Of a DNA stretch of 64,000 nucleotides, positions 1-8,990 are shown piece by piece. Each line of letters starts with the position of its first letter. Position 1 is the first letter of the stretch. Source of the DNA: Candidatus Gastranaerophilales bacterium (GTDB lineage Bacteria; Cyanobacteriota; Vampirovibrionia; Gastranaerophilales; Gastranaerophilaceae); contig CALUWA010000004.1 of NCBI GenBank assembly GCA_944324365.1, positions 62,001 through 126,000 on the forward strand, read 5' to 3'. The notes beneath the pieces are model-generated. The model saw only the letters and a list, made by a program, of their open reading frames with translations, was not told the DNA's origin and searched no databases. The position numbers and the translations under genes were made by a program.

Positions 1-2
1 GC

Positions 3-533
3 TTGCAAGATCAAGATATGATGCTTAACGTCGGCAAATACAGAGATTTATCCAAAAAAGCCGATGATTTGGTTGAACAATTTAAAAAACTTGTTCAAAA
101 AGACGAGACATACGTTGATGCTCTGAAAAGCAAAAATTCCACAGCTATTAAAGAAGCCGAAGCTGCAATAAACCCGCTGCAAACAGCAGAAAATTCCATA
201 AAACCTGCCGTTTCTACAGAAGCTCAAAAACAACAAGATGATTTACTGACAATGGCCGCTGTAGACAATTTATACAGTTCAGCATTGCATACCGAAATGC
301 CAAGCGGTAAAATTAGTGAAGTTGTTGATGATGTCACAGATAATATAACAGGCAAACTTACCAGGCTTGATGATAAATTTGATGATATGCTGGCACACAA
401 TCCTTTTGATAACAGTCTTGATGATATGATGACTCACAATTCTTTTGATAACGGATTTGATAATATGACATCACATTATGATGACGGAATAGACATCAGT
501 GTAGATAATTTTGATGATTTTGGCGGATTTTAA
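3..533 (+). CDS. Uncharacterised acidic protein, 5' end outside the window
   Basis: I do not recognise this protein. The frame is open from the first bases, so the true start probably lies upstream and only the C-terminal 176 residues are visible. The first two thirds are helical and Lys/Glu/Ala-rich with coiled-coil character. The last 50 residues are Asp-rich and contain degenerate repeats built on DDM-x-HNxFDN (for example LDDMMTHNSFDN), suggesting an extended acidic tail, perhaps metal-binding or a protein-interaction region. There are no Cys residues and no visible membrane segment. It is followed by dnaB on the same strand after about 100 bases. Confidence 0.6.
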   Translation: MQDQDMMLNVGKYRDLSKKADDLVEQFKKLVQKDETYVDALKSKNSTAIKEAEAAINPLQTAENSIKPAVSTEAQKQQDDLLTMAAVDNLYSSALHTEMPSGKISEVVDDVTDNITGKLTRLDDKFDDMLAHNPFDNSLDDMMTHNSFDNGFDNMTSHYDDGIDISVDNFDDFGGF

Positions 534-611
534 AACATCATCATTAACATATATTAATTCTCCGGCTTCTCTTAATGAAAAATTTCTTTAAACATGTATC
601 ATGTACATGTC

Positions 612-620
612 AGGAAGGAG
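612..620 (+). promoter_or_regulatory. Shine-Dalgarno that fixes the dnaB start
   Basis: AGGAAGGAG lies ten bases upstream of ATG 631 and downstream of the other in-frame starts at 601 and 607, so it selects the 460-residue form. Confidence 0.75.
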
Positions 621-630
621 AAATCGGGGC

Positions 631-2013
631 ATGCCGGCAAAAGAAAAAAATAAAGAATTATCACATCTGTTACCGCAAAATATTGAAGCGGAAGAGGCAG
701 TATTGGGCGCAATATTAGTCAATCCGCGGGTTTTAACAAAAGTTGTTGAAACCTTGAAACCGGATAGTTTTTATAAACCGGCTCACAGGTATGTATATGA
801 GGCAATGCTTCAGTTATTTAACTCTAATGAAAAAATAGATTTAATAACAGTATGTGATGTTTTGAATTACAGCCAAAAGCTTGATGCCGTCGGCGGAAGG
901 TCGTTTGTAAATGATTTGAGTTATAACGCAATTACAACGGCGAACGTTGAATATTACGCAAAAATTATCCAGGAAAAAGCCATAAAAAGAGCGTTAATTA
1001 ATGCAGGCTCCGAAATTGTATCATTTGGCTATGATATGAATTCAATTGACGCATCTCTTGACAGTGCGGAAAAATTAATATTCGATATTGCATCAAGAAA
1101 AGCAACCACGGATTTAACTCCTGTAAAAGATTTGGTTCTTGAAACGTATGAAAAAATAGAATACCGTTACGAACATAAAGACGAACTCCTTGGTATTCCT
1201 ACGGATTTTTACGAACTGGATACATTGATGAACGGTTTGCAGCGTTCTGATTTGATAATTCTTGCGGCACGTCCTGCAATGGGAAAAACCGCATTTGTTT
1301 TGAACATTGCGCAAAACGTAGCAATAAAGGCGAAAGTTCCTGTTGCTATATTCTCGCTTGAAATGTCAAAGCAGCAGCTTGTACAAAGAATGCTTTGTTC
1401 AGTTGCGGAAGTTGATACCCAGAGATTAAAAACCGGGAATATGCAAAGCAAAGACTGGGAAAAACTTGCGGATGCAATGAACCAGTTTGCGCAGGCTCCT
1501 ATATTCATTGATGATACATCAGGCTGTACCTTAACTGATGTAAGAGCAAAATGCCGCAGATTAAAAATGCAGGAAAAAGATTTAGGCCTGGTTATAATTG
1601 ACTATCTTCAATTGATGGAAGGGAGCAACTCAAAAGAAGACAGATTCCAGGCAGTTTCTACAATCTCAAGAGGTTTAAAAACACTTGCAAAAGAACTGGA
1701 TGTTCCGGTTATTGCACTTTCGCAATTGTCCCGTGCGGTAGAAAGCAGAACAGATAAGCGTCCGATGCTTTCGGATTTGAGGGAATCCGGTTCAATCGAA
1801 CAAGACGCCGATATTGTAATGTTTATCTACCGTGATGAATATTACCGTAAGGCCGAAGAAGGCGAAGAAGAAGAACTAGCAAAAGCTGCTTCAAAAGGTG
1901 AATCCGAAATCATTATTGCAAAACACAGAAACGGCCCTGTCGGTACGGTTAAATTGCTCTTCCAAGGCAATATTACAAAATTCAAAAACCCTATTAAAAC
2001 AGATGTATTTTAG
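631..2013 (+). CDS. dnaB: Replicative DNA helicase DnaB
   Basis: This is the hexameric 5'-3' helicase that unwinds DNA at the replication fork and recruits primase. The product is 460 residues, normal for the family. The N-terminal DnaB domain opens with QNIEAEEAVLGAIL. The RecA-like motor has Walker A AARPAMGKT near residues 212-220, Walker B VIIDYLQLM, and the H4-type motif DLRESGSIEQDAD. No intein is present. The longer frame starting at 601 is rejected: AGGAAGGAG at 612-620 lies ten bases before ATG 631, so translation should begin there. The gene ends four bases inside the convergent broken gene that follows. Confidence 0.96.
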   Translation: MPAKEKNKELSHLLPQNIEAEEAVLGAILVNPRVLTKVVETLKPDSFYKPAHRYVYEAMLQLFNSNEKIDLITVCDVLNYSQKLDAVGGRSFVNDLSYNAITTANVEYYAKIIQEKAIKRALINAGSEIVSFGYDMNSIDASLDSAEKLIFDIASRKATTDLTPVKDLVLETYEKIEYRYEHKDELLGIPTDFYELDTLMNGLQRSDLIILAARPAMGKTAFVLNIAQNVAIKAKVPVAIFSLEMSKQQLVQRMLCSVAEVDTQRLKTGNMQSKDWEKLADAMNQFAQAPIFIDDTSGCTLTDVRAKCRRLKMQEKDLGLVIIDYLQLMEGSNSKEDRFQAVSTISRGLKTLAKELDVPVIALSQLSRAVESRTDKRPMLSDLRESGSIEQDADIVMFIYRDEYYRKAEEGEEEELAKAASKGESEIIIAKHRNGPVGTVKLLFQGNITKFKNPIKTDVF

Positions 2014-2775
2014 AATGTAAATCTTGCCGTAACGGATATATTCGAAAGATTTTCTGTTGGATTGAGTTTGTTATTGAAATTGTTATATCCCACAGAAACA
2101 GACTTATTATCCCATTTTGCACCAATAGCAATTGAACTTGCGAGATTATTTTCGGTTTGTTGATTAAATAATCCAGTAGAGAGATTTTGTCTTGTTAATC
2201 CGGCTCCGGCAGAACCGAAAATCGTAACTTTCAATACCGCAATCTTCAAGTAGTTGCCCAATAGAATCATGTATTGTCCCACAGATGAAAGAATCCAGCT
2301 CATTGCCATCTTCAGTATTCAGAATTTTGTCCCAAACTTCTAATTGATTACTGCCTACTTTTGCATGTGTTTTGTCTAAATCATACATAGCACTAAAATT
2401 AGACAAAAGTTTTGAAATTGTATTTTGTATAATCTGTGGATTGTCTTTATTTTCCTTTATATAATTCATTAAATATTCATACGTTTTTACGGTAGAACCA
2501 CCATTTTCTTTTTGAATAGCTCTTAAATCATCCAAATTTAATCCGGGTGCTGGATCTTTTATTTTTGAAATTGATTCTTCCGTGTAGGTATTTCCCTGTT
2601 CATCAGTATATGAAACTGTAGTCACATCAATTTTACCATCTTCAGTAAAACTTGAACTGGTAACAGAACCATTATGTACGGCTTCATCATTTGTGTATGT
2701 AATATTAACACTTACATCCGTAGGTTGTTTTACCTTTATATCAGAATCGTTTTTGTTTTCTTTTTTCTCTGGCAT
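2010..2775 (-). pseudogene. Frameshifted or chimeric gene with a porin-like C-terminal end
   Basis: The first frame, from ATG 2775 with an AAGGAA ribosome site, encodes about 180 plausible residues (hydrophilic, many Asn/Asp/Thr), then runs into a Lys/Arg-rich tail and stops at 2164. From about 2240 to 2010 the neighbouring minus-strand frame takes over with a sequence that looks real: VTIFGSAGAGL, then alternating polar and hydrophobic residues, ending SVTARFTF. A terminal aromatic after beta-strand-like repeats is typical of outer-membrane barrels. I infer a frameshift or a deletion junction near 2225-2240; sequencing error is possible. The two halves have no named family that I recognise. 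Confidence 0.5.
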
Positions 2776-2953
2776 TTAACTATTCCTTTAATATACATAA
2801 TATATAATACATATATAAGTGTTTTTTTGTTTTTACTATTGCTTAATTTTCATTTTTTGTAAATAAATGTTACAATATATATATAATATATACTTTTAGG
2901 GGCAATAAATTTACAATATGCTTTTTTATTAATATAAGAGGTATAATGATTTT

Positions 2954-3127
2954 ATGACAGAGCACGAAAAAAGGAATTTAACCGTAATAGACGGAATAAA
3001 AACCGACGAGAAAATTGAACCTGCCAAAAAGGTTTCTCATCAGACAAATCCTATACTTAAGAAGTTATTGGATTTTCATAATGAACGTGCCGGAAAGTTT
3101 TCTGTAAAAGATTTGTTTAAAAAATAA
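2954..3127 (+). CDS. Small basic protein of 57 residues
   Basis: This short frame starts MTEHEKRNLTVIDGIK and ends VKDLFKK. It is charged, Lys-rich, without Cys or a membrane segment, and probably helical in its second half (LLDFHNERAGKF). AAGAGG lies about 12 bases before ATG and an AT-rich TATA-like stretch precedes it, so it may be transcribed alone. It sits between the broken gene and the convergent xerC, with its stop about 50 bases from the end of xerC. Function unknown; a conserved lineage-specific small protein is possible. Confidence 0.5.
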   Translation: MTEHEKRNLTVIDGIKTDEKIEPAKKVSHQTNPILKKLLDFHNERAGKFSVKDLFKK

Positions 3128-3179
3128 AAGTGCAATAAGAACTGCAAGCAGAGGACACTGTTGTGCAATCTCATTTAAC

Positions 3180-4091
3180 TTATGCACGCGGGTGTGTTTC
3201 GTTATACACATCTTTTAAATGCTGGGATGAAATATGGGTATAAATCTGAGTATTTGAAATACTTGCGTGCCCTAAAAGCTCCTGAACAACCCTTAAATCC
3301 GCCCCGTTTTCTATCAAATGGGTTGCAAAACTGTGCCTGAATACGTGAGGAGTTACGTGTTTCGGTAAATCAATTTTTTCTACAATATCGTTTATAACAT
3401 TTCTGACAGTCTTCGGCTGAAGTCTGTAACCGGTATTATTAATGAATACCGGAGAAGTTTCATCGGTATCTACATGATACCCTTTGGCAACAAGCGGCCT
3501 TGCGGTTTCTATATAACGTTTCAAATAAGACTTTGCCCTGTCAGAAATAAGCACTATTCTTTCTTTTGCACCTTTTCCGAAAACTCTGATTTCATTTTCA
3601 TCAAGGTTTAAGTCCTCAAAATTCAGTCCGCTGAGTTCTGATATACGCATACCCGTTGCCCAGAGCAGTTCCAGGATAGTTTTGTTTCTGTAACCCGCCG
3701 GAGTATCTATTTTTGTGTTATTCAAAATCTGTTCTACCTCATACGTTGAGAGGAATTTTGGCAAAGGTCTAATACGTTTGGGGGAATTTAGGTTCATGGC
3801 AGGATTTGCCTCTACCCTTTTTTCCTTGAAAAGATACTTATAAAAGGTTCTCAGGCTTGCAATCTTTCTTGCAACAGTCGTTTTTTTGTACTGAAATTTT
3901 TGAATAAAATGCAAATATTCCCTGACTTTTGAAAACGAAACATCCTCGCAGGACGTATCTCCAAGCCACAGAAGAAAATCCAAAACGTCCGTACAGTAAG
4001 CTTTTGCGGTATGCTTTGAAAAGTTTCTTTCAACAAGTATATATGATTTGAACCCCTCTAAATCACTTTTTGATTTCTCGTTTAAACTCAT
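3180..4091 (-). CDS. xerC: Tyrosine recombinase XerC/XerD
   Basis: This site-specific recombinase of the family that resolves chromosome dimers at dif is 303 residues, the usual Xer length. It has the N-terminal SAM-like core-binding domain (1-95) followed by the catalytic domain. All active-site residues are visible: R149 in ATGMRISEL, K173 in GKGAKER, H249 and R252 in PHVFRHSFATHL, H275 in LLGHASI, and nucleophile Y284 in TQIYTHIS. A -10 box TATAAT (minus strand, 4121-4126) lies about 30 bases before ATG, with AAGG as ribosome site. No phage or integron genes adjoin it, so a housekeeping Xer role is more likely than a mobile integrase; XerC versus XerD cannot be decided here. Confidence 0.9.
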   Translation of the reverse strand: MSLNEKSKSDLEGFKSYILVERNFSKHTAKAYCTDVLDFLLWLGDTSCEDVSFSKVREYLHFIQKFQYKKTTVARKIASLRTFYKYLFKEKRVEANPAMNLNSPKRIRPLPKFLSTYEVEQILNNTKIDTPAGYRNKTILELLWATGMRISELSGLNFEDLNLDENEIRVFGKGAKERIVLISDRAKSYLKRYIETARPLVAKGYHVDTDETSPVFINNTGYRLQPKTVRNVINDIVEKIDLPKHVTPHVFRHSFATHLIENGADLRVVQELLGHASISNTQIYTHISSQHLKDVYNETHPRA

Positions 4092-4169
4092 GTGCGCCTT
4101 ATTGCTTTTTTCCGATAACTATTATACAATATACTCAAAAGGTTGATAATAGTAAAGGGAAGAAAAACC

Positions 4170-5984
4170 ATGAATTATAAAAAACTATTCATAGCTTCAT
4201 TGATTTGTACAAGCATCCTAAGCGTTTCATCTGCATATTCACAGGAGCTTCAGGCAAAAGTAGCCAAAGGTGATCCTGTTTATAAAAAATATCAATATAT
4301 TGATAAGATGATTGAGTACAATAATTACAAAGAAGCTGATGCTGCTTTAAGAGATGCTTTGAATGCCGCTCCGAATGATTTGGAAGCCAAAACCTTAAGA
4401 ATTATATGGATGGCTCAGCAGCAAAAACTTGCTCCGGCACAAGCTGAATTGGATAAGCTTCTTCAAAAAAATGAAAACTATGCCCCTTTACATTACGCAC
4501 AGGGTCTTGTTTATATGAAACGCAGAACATCTTCTGACGTTACATATATTCGTGATTCAAAAGAACTTTTGAATGATGCAATAAAAGAATTTGTTAAAGC
4601 TGTCAACTTAGACAGCAATTACTACCAGGCATACAATGCAATGGGTGTTGCAACTCTGCTTTTGGGCAACAAAAATGATGCAAAAGACTTGTTTGAAACT
4701 GCATTAAAAATTAATCCGCAGTTTGCAACGGCTTACGATAACCTCGGTAACTTGGAGCTTATAAACGGCAATCTTACGGAAGCAGAAAACTATTTAAAAA
4801 ATTCTTTGAAATACAATTCACATAACCCTACAGCAATGTACCACCTCGGTCAGGTTGCTGTTCGTCAAAAAGATTATAACAAGGCTTTAACCTGGTTAAA
4901 CCACTCACTTCATATTAACCCGAATTCATCACCTGCTTTGACATTACAGGGTGAATGCTATTTGGTTCAGGGCAACCAGGCTGCAGCTATTAACTCATTC
5001 AAAAAAGCTATTACCGTAAAACCGGAAAATTCACGTCCATATATTAACCTTGCAAACGTCTACGAAAAACGTTCGGATGCTGAATTTGCCATTGAACAGT
5101 TAAAAACCGTATTAGCGATAAATCCGCGTTACAATGACGCAATTATGAGGGTTGCAGATTTATCTTTGGAAACAAGAAAATATCAGCAGGCATTGGATTA
5201 CTATTCAAAACTTGTTGATGACAGTGTTTACGGAAACGATGCAATCATCGGGCTTGCAAATACGTATTACGAAATGTCTATGGACAGAGGTCATAACGGT
5301 GATGTAAGAACAAATAAAGAACTTTATCTTGCATACGATTATATTAACGAAGCAATTGAACGTGTTCCGACCAGATTGGATTTCCACCTTGCAAAAATTA
5401 AACTTGCAAGACTAACCCACCAATTGCCTATGACAAAAGACAGTTTGAATTATATTGTTCAATCTGCCGGCAATACATTAATGGATAATGTAATTAAGGG
5501 CGAAGCTTACCTTGCTTTGGGACGTGAAAGTGATGCCGTATACACATTTGAAAATGCCGTCAACTTTGCGGATAACGTTCAGGATGAGTTGTATTTGGCA
5601 GAAATTCTTGTTCACAACAAGCAATTTAGAACTGCACGTACAGCTTTGAAAAAAGCTTTAATGCAGGAACCTGACAATGTTATTGCCAAAAACGGCATTG
5701 CCTATATAGATATGTGTGAAACTAAATCAAATGAATTCTTTGATATTGCACAAAGACAATTCAAAGAAGGCAATTACGCATCAGCAATTGAATACTGTAA
5801 CAGAGCAATTGATTTCTACCACAACAGCCCTGCTATAGCAAAATTGAAAGCACAGTCATTTGAAAGAGAACTGAACTATCAGGGTGCTATCAAGTATTAT
5901 ACCGAATACTTGTCATTAAGTCCAAATGCCCCTGACAGAGATTACATCATTTCTCTGATTAATAAATACAAACAGAAAGTATAA
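4170..5984 (+). CDS. Exported tetratricopeptide repeat protein
   Basis: The product has 604 residues and begins MNYKKLFIASLICTSIL, a clear signal peptide ending near SSAYSQ, so it is periplasmic or surface-exposed. The rest is a long array of TPR units, seen as repeated A-x-x-x-L-G and P-x-x motifs (for example NYYQAYNAMGVATLLLGN, AYDNLGNLELINGN). Such arrays act as protein-binding scaffolds. I chose ATG 4170 because AGGGAAGA lies just upstream; the TTG at 4143 would put nine polar residues before the signal peptide. An 86-residue gene and engB follow closely, suggesting co-transcription. The binding partner cannot be read from sequence. Confidence 0.85.
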   Translation: MNYKKLFIASLICTSILSVSSAYSQELQAKVAKGDPVYKKYQYIDKMIEYNNYKEADAALRDALNAAPNDLEAKTLRIIWMAQQQKLAPAQAELDKLLQKNENYAPLHYAQGLVYMKRRTSSDVTYIRDSKELLNDAIKEFVKAVNLDSNYYQAYNAMGVATLLLGNKNDAKDLFETALKINPQFATAYDNLGNLELINGNLTEAENYLKNSLKYNSHNPTAMYHLGQVAVRQKDYNKALTWLNHSLHINPNSSPALTLQGECYLVQGNQAAAINSFKKAITVKPENSRPYINLANVYEKRSDAEFAIEQLKTVLAINPRYNDAIMRVADLSLETRKYQQALDYYSKLVDDSVYGNDAIIGLANTYYEMSMDRGHNGDVRTNKELYLAYDYINEAIERVPTRLDFHLAKIKLARLTHQLPMTKDSLNYIVQSAGNTLMDNVIKGEAYLALGRESDAVYTFENAVNFADNVQDELYLAEILVHNKQFRTARTALKKALMQEPDNVIAKNGIAYIDMCETKSNEFFDIAQRQFKEGNYASAIEYCNRAIDFYHNSPAIAKLKAQSFERELNYQGAIKYYTEYLSLSPNAPDRDYIISLINKYKQKV

Positions 5985-5995
5985 ACATTTACACG

Positions 5996-6256
5996 ATGGC
6001 AAAATTTGATATTCGTAAATCATTTGAAATATTCTGGAGAGAGCCCTTGAGTATTTTAAAAGAGGGCTTGTTCCAGATTGTTAACATAAGTACGGATAAT
6101 GTTTTTGAACATAAGCCATCTGTAAATATTGATTTTATGAAAGATAAAACACAGATTACCGTTGTAAACAGCGATAAAATGTATAACCTTTTCCAAACTG
6201 TTTTGTATAAAAAGCGTCTGAAAGAAAGTCAGGAAAAAGCACTGGTGACAAAGTAG
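5996..6256 (+). CDS. Small uncharacterised protein upstream of engB
   Basis: This 86-residue protein (MAKFDIRKSFEIFWREPLS) has no signal peptide or transmembrane helix, mixed alpha/beta character and a basic C-terminal helix (KKRLKESQEKA). It lies 11 bases after the TPR gene and its stop is two bases before the engB start, so the three genes are probably one transcript with translational coupling. I recognise no family. Confidence 0.65.
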   Translation: MAKFDIRKSFEIFWREPLSILKEGLFQIVNISTDNVFEHKPSVNIDFMKDKTQITVVNSDKMYNLFQTVLYKKRLKESQEKALVTK

Positions 6257-6258
6257 TT

Positions 6259-6828
6259 ATGGGACAGAAATTTCTAACAGCAAAATTTGTAATCAGTGCG
6301 GAAAAATTGAGCCAGTGTCCGTCATTTAATTTACCCGAATACCCTTTAATCGGGCGTTCAAATGTCGGCAAATCCTCGTTTATAAACGGTTTGGCAAATC
6401 ATAAAAAACTCGCCAGAACATCAAATACGCCGGGTAAAACAAGGTTAATCAATTTTTTTGATTTCTCAGATAAATTTATGCTTGCAGACCTGCCTGGTTA
6501 CGGTTATGCAAAAGTTTCAAAAGAAGCTCAAAACAAATGGCAAAAATATCTTGAAGAATACCTTTTAAAACGTGAAGAGATAGTATCACTTGTGCAATTA
6601 ATTGACGGCAGACACGAAATTCAAAAGAATGATTACCAAATGAGGGAATGGATTTTAGCATATAATATACCGGTATTTACTGTAGTAACAAAAATGGATT
6701 ACGTTCCTAAGAGCAAAACATTGAATGTAATTAAGTATGTCGAAAAGGAATTTGGCGGATTGGTTTTGCCTTTCAGTGCAGTTGATAACCGTTACAACGA
6801 AAAGATATTAGAAACATTTATGAGGTAA
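6259..6828 (+). CDS. engB: Ribosome biogenesis GTPase EngB (YihA/YsxC)
   Basis: This essential small GTPase assists assembly of the large ribosomal subunit. The 189-residue length is normal. The G1 motif GRSNVGKSS lies at 32-40, the family-specific TSNTPGKT follows as switch I, G3 is DLPGYG, G4 is TKMD and a G5-like SA occurs in PFSAVD. It starts two bases after the stop of the preceding small gene. The next gene, a polysaccharide pyruvyl transferase, begins 12 bases after its stop, so the phase-variable gene may ride on this operon. Confidence 0.95.
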   Translation: MGQKFLTAKFVISAEKLSQCPSFNLPEYPLIGRSNVGKSSFINGLANHKKLARTSNTPGKTRLINFFDFSDKFMLADLPGYGYAKVSKEAQNKWQKYLEEYLLKREEIVSLVQLIDGRHEIQKNDYQMREWILAYNIPVFTVVTKMDYVPKSKTLNVIKYVEKEFGGLVLPFSAVDNRYNEKILETFMR

Positions 6829-6839
6829 GGAGAATAATT

Positions 6840-7704
6840 TTGAAATTATATTATTGTGTTGCAGATAACTTTGGAGATGCCTTAAATAGATATATATTTG
6901 AATATTGTTTTGGTATAAAAACAGAATTTGCAAACACTTGGGATGCAGATGCAATTGGTATTGGTTCAATATTAGATAGATGTCTGCTTCAGGTGCGTGA
7001 TACAATGCCTTATATAAAAAATAAACTTTTTCCAACAAATAAAAAATTATATGTTTTATCGAGCGGTTTTGGAGCTCCACTTGAATATTATAAAAAGAAA
7101 CCTCGTTTTTTTAAATCTACAATAATAAAAAGAAAAATAGAAGTAGTATCAGTAAGAGGACATCTGACAAATGCAGCAATTACGGCACTCCGGGGGGGGG
7201 GGGGGTAAACCCTTGTGTTTTGGTGATTTAGGGCTGCTTGCTGATTTATTGGTACAAAATGTCCCGTATAAACCAATTTATGACATGGGCATATGTCCTC
7301 ATGGTGCTGACAGGAACAGTGAAATTATTGACAAAATACATAAAGCAAATCCTAATAGTATAATTCTTAATACCACAGGAAGTCCTATTGAATTTTTAAA
7401 AAAGATGAAACAATGCAAAACAATACTATCTACAGGACTGCATCCGCTGATAGCTGCAGATTCTATGGGAATTCCGAATTTATGGGGAAGAATATCAGAA
7501 ATTCCAACTTATCATAAATTTAAGGACTACTATTCTGTATTTAATATAGAAGAAGAACTTGAACCTTATTATCTAGATACAAATTCAATTACACCTGATT
7601 TTATTATAGATAAATACAAATTAACATCACTTATTGTAGAACAAGTCAAACAAAAGCTATATGATGTGCATAAGAAATTTTTCGAAGAACATAAATTTAA
7701 TTAA
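6840..7704 (+). CDS. Polysaccharide pyruvyl transferase family protein, switched off by a poly-G tract
   Basis: Members of this family add ketal pyruvate or related groups to surface glycans. The start is TTG 6840, with AAGGAG seven bases upstream. The first frame gives 122 residues (FGDALNRYIFEY, then the conserved SVRGHLT) and stops at 7208 just after 14 consecutive Gs at 7192-7205. The second half continues in another frame (LCFGDLGLLADLL, STGLHPLIAADSMGIPNLW) to 7704. Removing one G or adding two joins the halves into about 287 residues, normal for the family. The frame is otherwise clean, so slipped-strand phase variation is the best reading; a sequencing miscount of the homopolymer is the main alternative. 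Confidence 0.75.
7192..7205 (+). repeat. Homopolymeric tract of 14 G
   Basis: Fourteen Gs in a genome this AT-rich are far from chance. The tract sits inside a coding region at the point where the reading frame breaks, between the RG and the GD motifs of the pyruvyl transferase. Tracts of 13 or 16 G would restore one frame. Confidence 0.9.
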
Positions 7705-7705
7705 G

Positions 7706-8878
7706 TTACAAAGCCCGGATAATTGATTTTATATTTTCATCAGTAATTTTGAGCAGGGCGACTGTTTTTGCGGTATTATCCAGAGCGTTTAGTTTTTTTA
7801 GAATTTCTGCAGTCTTTAATATTATTGTCTGGTTATTGCATCTCAAAAGTTCTCTGACGGCATCGGTGTCATCAGTATAATCAAGCGCAGTAAAGACAAA
7901 AGGACTGTCTTCTCTTAATTCTGCTGTTATAAGTTGTTTTAAATTCTTTTTATTAATACCGCTGAGTAATTTTTTTATATCTTTTATTTCGTTTTGAGTA
8001 GCTTTATCCTCGTCAAACAGGTATTCGTCGTTTTCGGTTAAAGTATTAAACTTGTCTTCCGCATTCAAAAGAACGGTTGCGGAAATACTGTCAGCCGGTT
8101 TATCAAGAATTTTTTCAATATTAGAATAAAGATTAAAATTTAATACCTCATAAAGTCCTAATATTTCCCCCAGCCCGTTTATAATATTGTTTAAAACAAG
8201 CATTCCATCCTGATAGTTATATTCAAGCAAATCATCAAACTCAATCAGATACGGTATAAAGCCCGCAATATTTTCTGCCATTGTGGATGTTTTCATTGTT
8301 TCGATAACTTTTGGCAAAGCTTCTTTATTGCCGTAAATTACAAGAAATTTCACAGCTAAAAGTTTTTCAAACTCATCATCACTGTTCAGTTTTTCTATAG
8401 CCTCGTCATAGGAAGCTTCATCGCCCAAAATTCCCAACGTTGCAGCACAGTTTGCGTTTAGGCTTTCGTTTTCGGTATAAGAATTATTTCTTAAAAGTTC
8501 TATTGCCAAGGAATCCTGAATATAGGAGAAAAACTTTGCACAGTAGCATTTTTCATTCTGGGTGCCGGTTTCAAAAATTTCCAATATCTCATCGGTCAAA
8601 TCTTCATCCGCATATTTTGCAAGAGCGGAAACAATCGCCTCATCATAGGATGGCGAATAATATTTAAAAAATTTCAAAAGATTTAAGTAATTATTTTCAT
8701 TAACAGCATTATAAATTCTGTTTGCGACATTTTGTTTTACAAAATCAAACAGATAATTTTCCTGCTCAACCAGTTTTTCAAACATTTCAGCATCGGCATC
8801 ATCAACCAGATGTTTTGCCGCAGCTTCGTAGTCGTTTTTATTTTTACCCGTAAGCTTTTTAATTAAATCTTCAACCAT
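7706..8878 (-). CDS. HEAT-like repeat protein
   Basis: This cytoplasmic, acidic, all-helical protein has 390 residues when started at MVEDLIKKLTGKNK. Repeating helical pairs with conserved Ala, Leu and Asp (for example CAATLGILGDEASYDEAIEKL and LLAVKFLVIYGNKEALPKVIE) match HEAT or PBS-lyase-type repeats, usually protein-binding scaffolds. I prefer ATG 8878 over the upstream ATG at 8914 because a complete promoter lies between them (TATAAT 8886-8891), which would make ATG 8878 the first base of a leaderless mRNA. The gene ends two bases from the convergent pyruvyl transferase gene. Confidence 0.75.
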   Translation of the reverse strand: MVEDLIKKLTGKNKNDYEAAAKHLVDDADAEMFEKLVEQENYLFDFVKQNVANRIYNAVNENNYLNLLKFFKYYSPSYDEAIVSALAKYADEDLTDEILEIFETGTQNEKCYCAKFFSYIQDSLAIELLRNNSYTENESLNANCAATLGILGDEASYDEAIEKLNSDDEFEKLLAVKFLVIYGNKEALPKVIETMKTSTMAENIAGFIPYLIEFDDLLEYNYQDGMLVLNNIINGLGEILGLYEVLNFNLYSNIEKILDKPADSISATVLLNAEDKFNTLTENDEYLFDEDKATQNEIKDIKKLLSGINKKNLKQLITAELREDSPFVFTALDYTDDTDAVRELLRCNNQTIILKTAEILKKLNALDNTAKTVALLKITDENIKSIIRAL

Positions 8879-8885
8879 AAAACAC

Positions 8886-8914
8886 ATTATACCATAGAAA
8901 AAACTATTTATCAA
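8886..8914 (-). promoter_or_regulatory. Consensus sigma-70 promoter abutting a start codon
   Basis: On the minus strand TTGATA (8909-8914), a 17-base spacer and TATAAT (8886-8891) are followed seven bases later by ATG 8878. The predicted +1 coincides with the start codon, so the mRNA is probably leaderless. Confidence 0.75.
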
Positions 8915-8990
8915 AAAGTGAATAAGGGGAATTTAAGATTTTCTGCACCACTAAAGACAACGCAATGCGTTTCCCGTCATTACTGTATAT

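Noticed and set aside
601-630. dnaB start at 601
   Set aside because: The SD at 612-620 lies downstream of it and in front of ATG 631.
1209-1508. Antisense frame of 99 residues within dnaB
   Set aside because: Complement of a conserved coding region; no start signals.
601-2013. Intein in dnaB, or in recA
   Set aside because: Both proteins have normal lengths and uninterrupted motifs.
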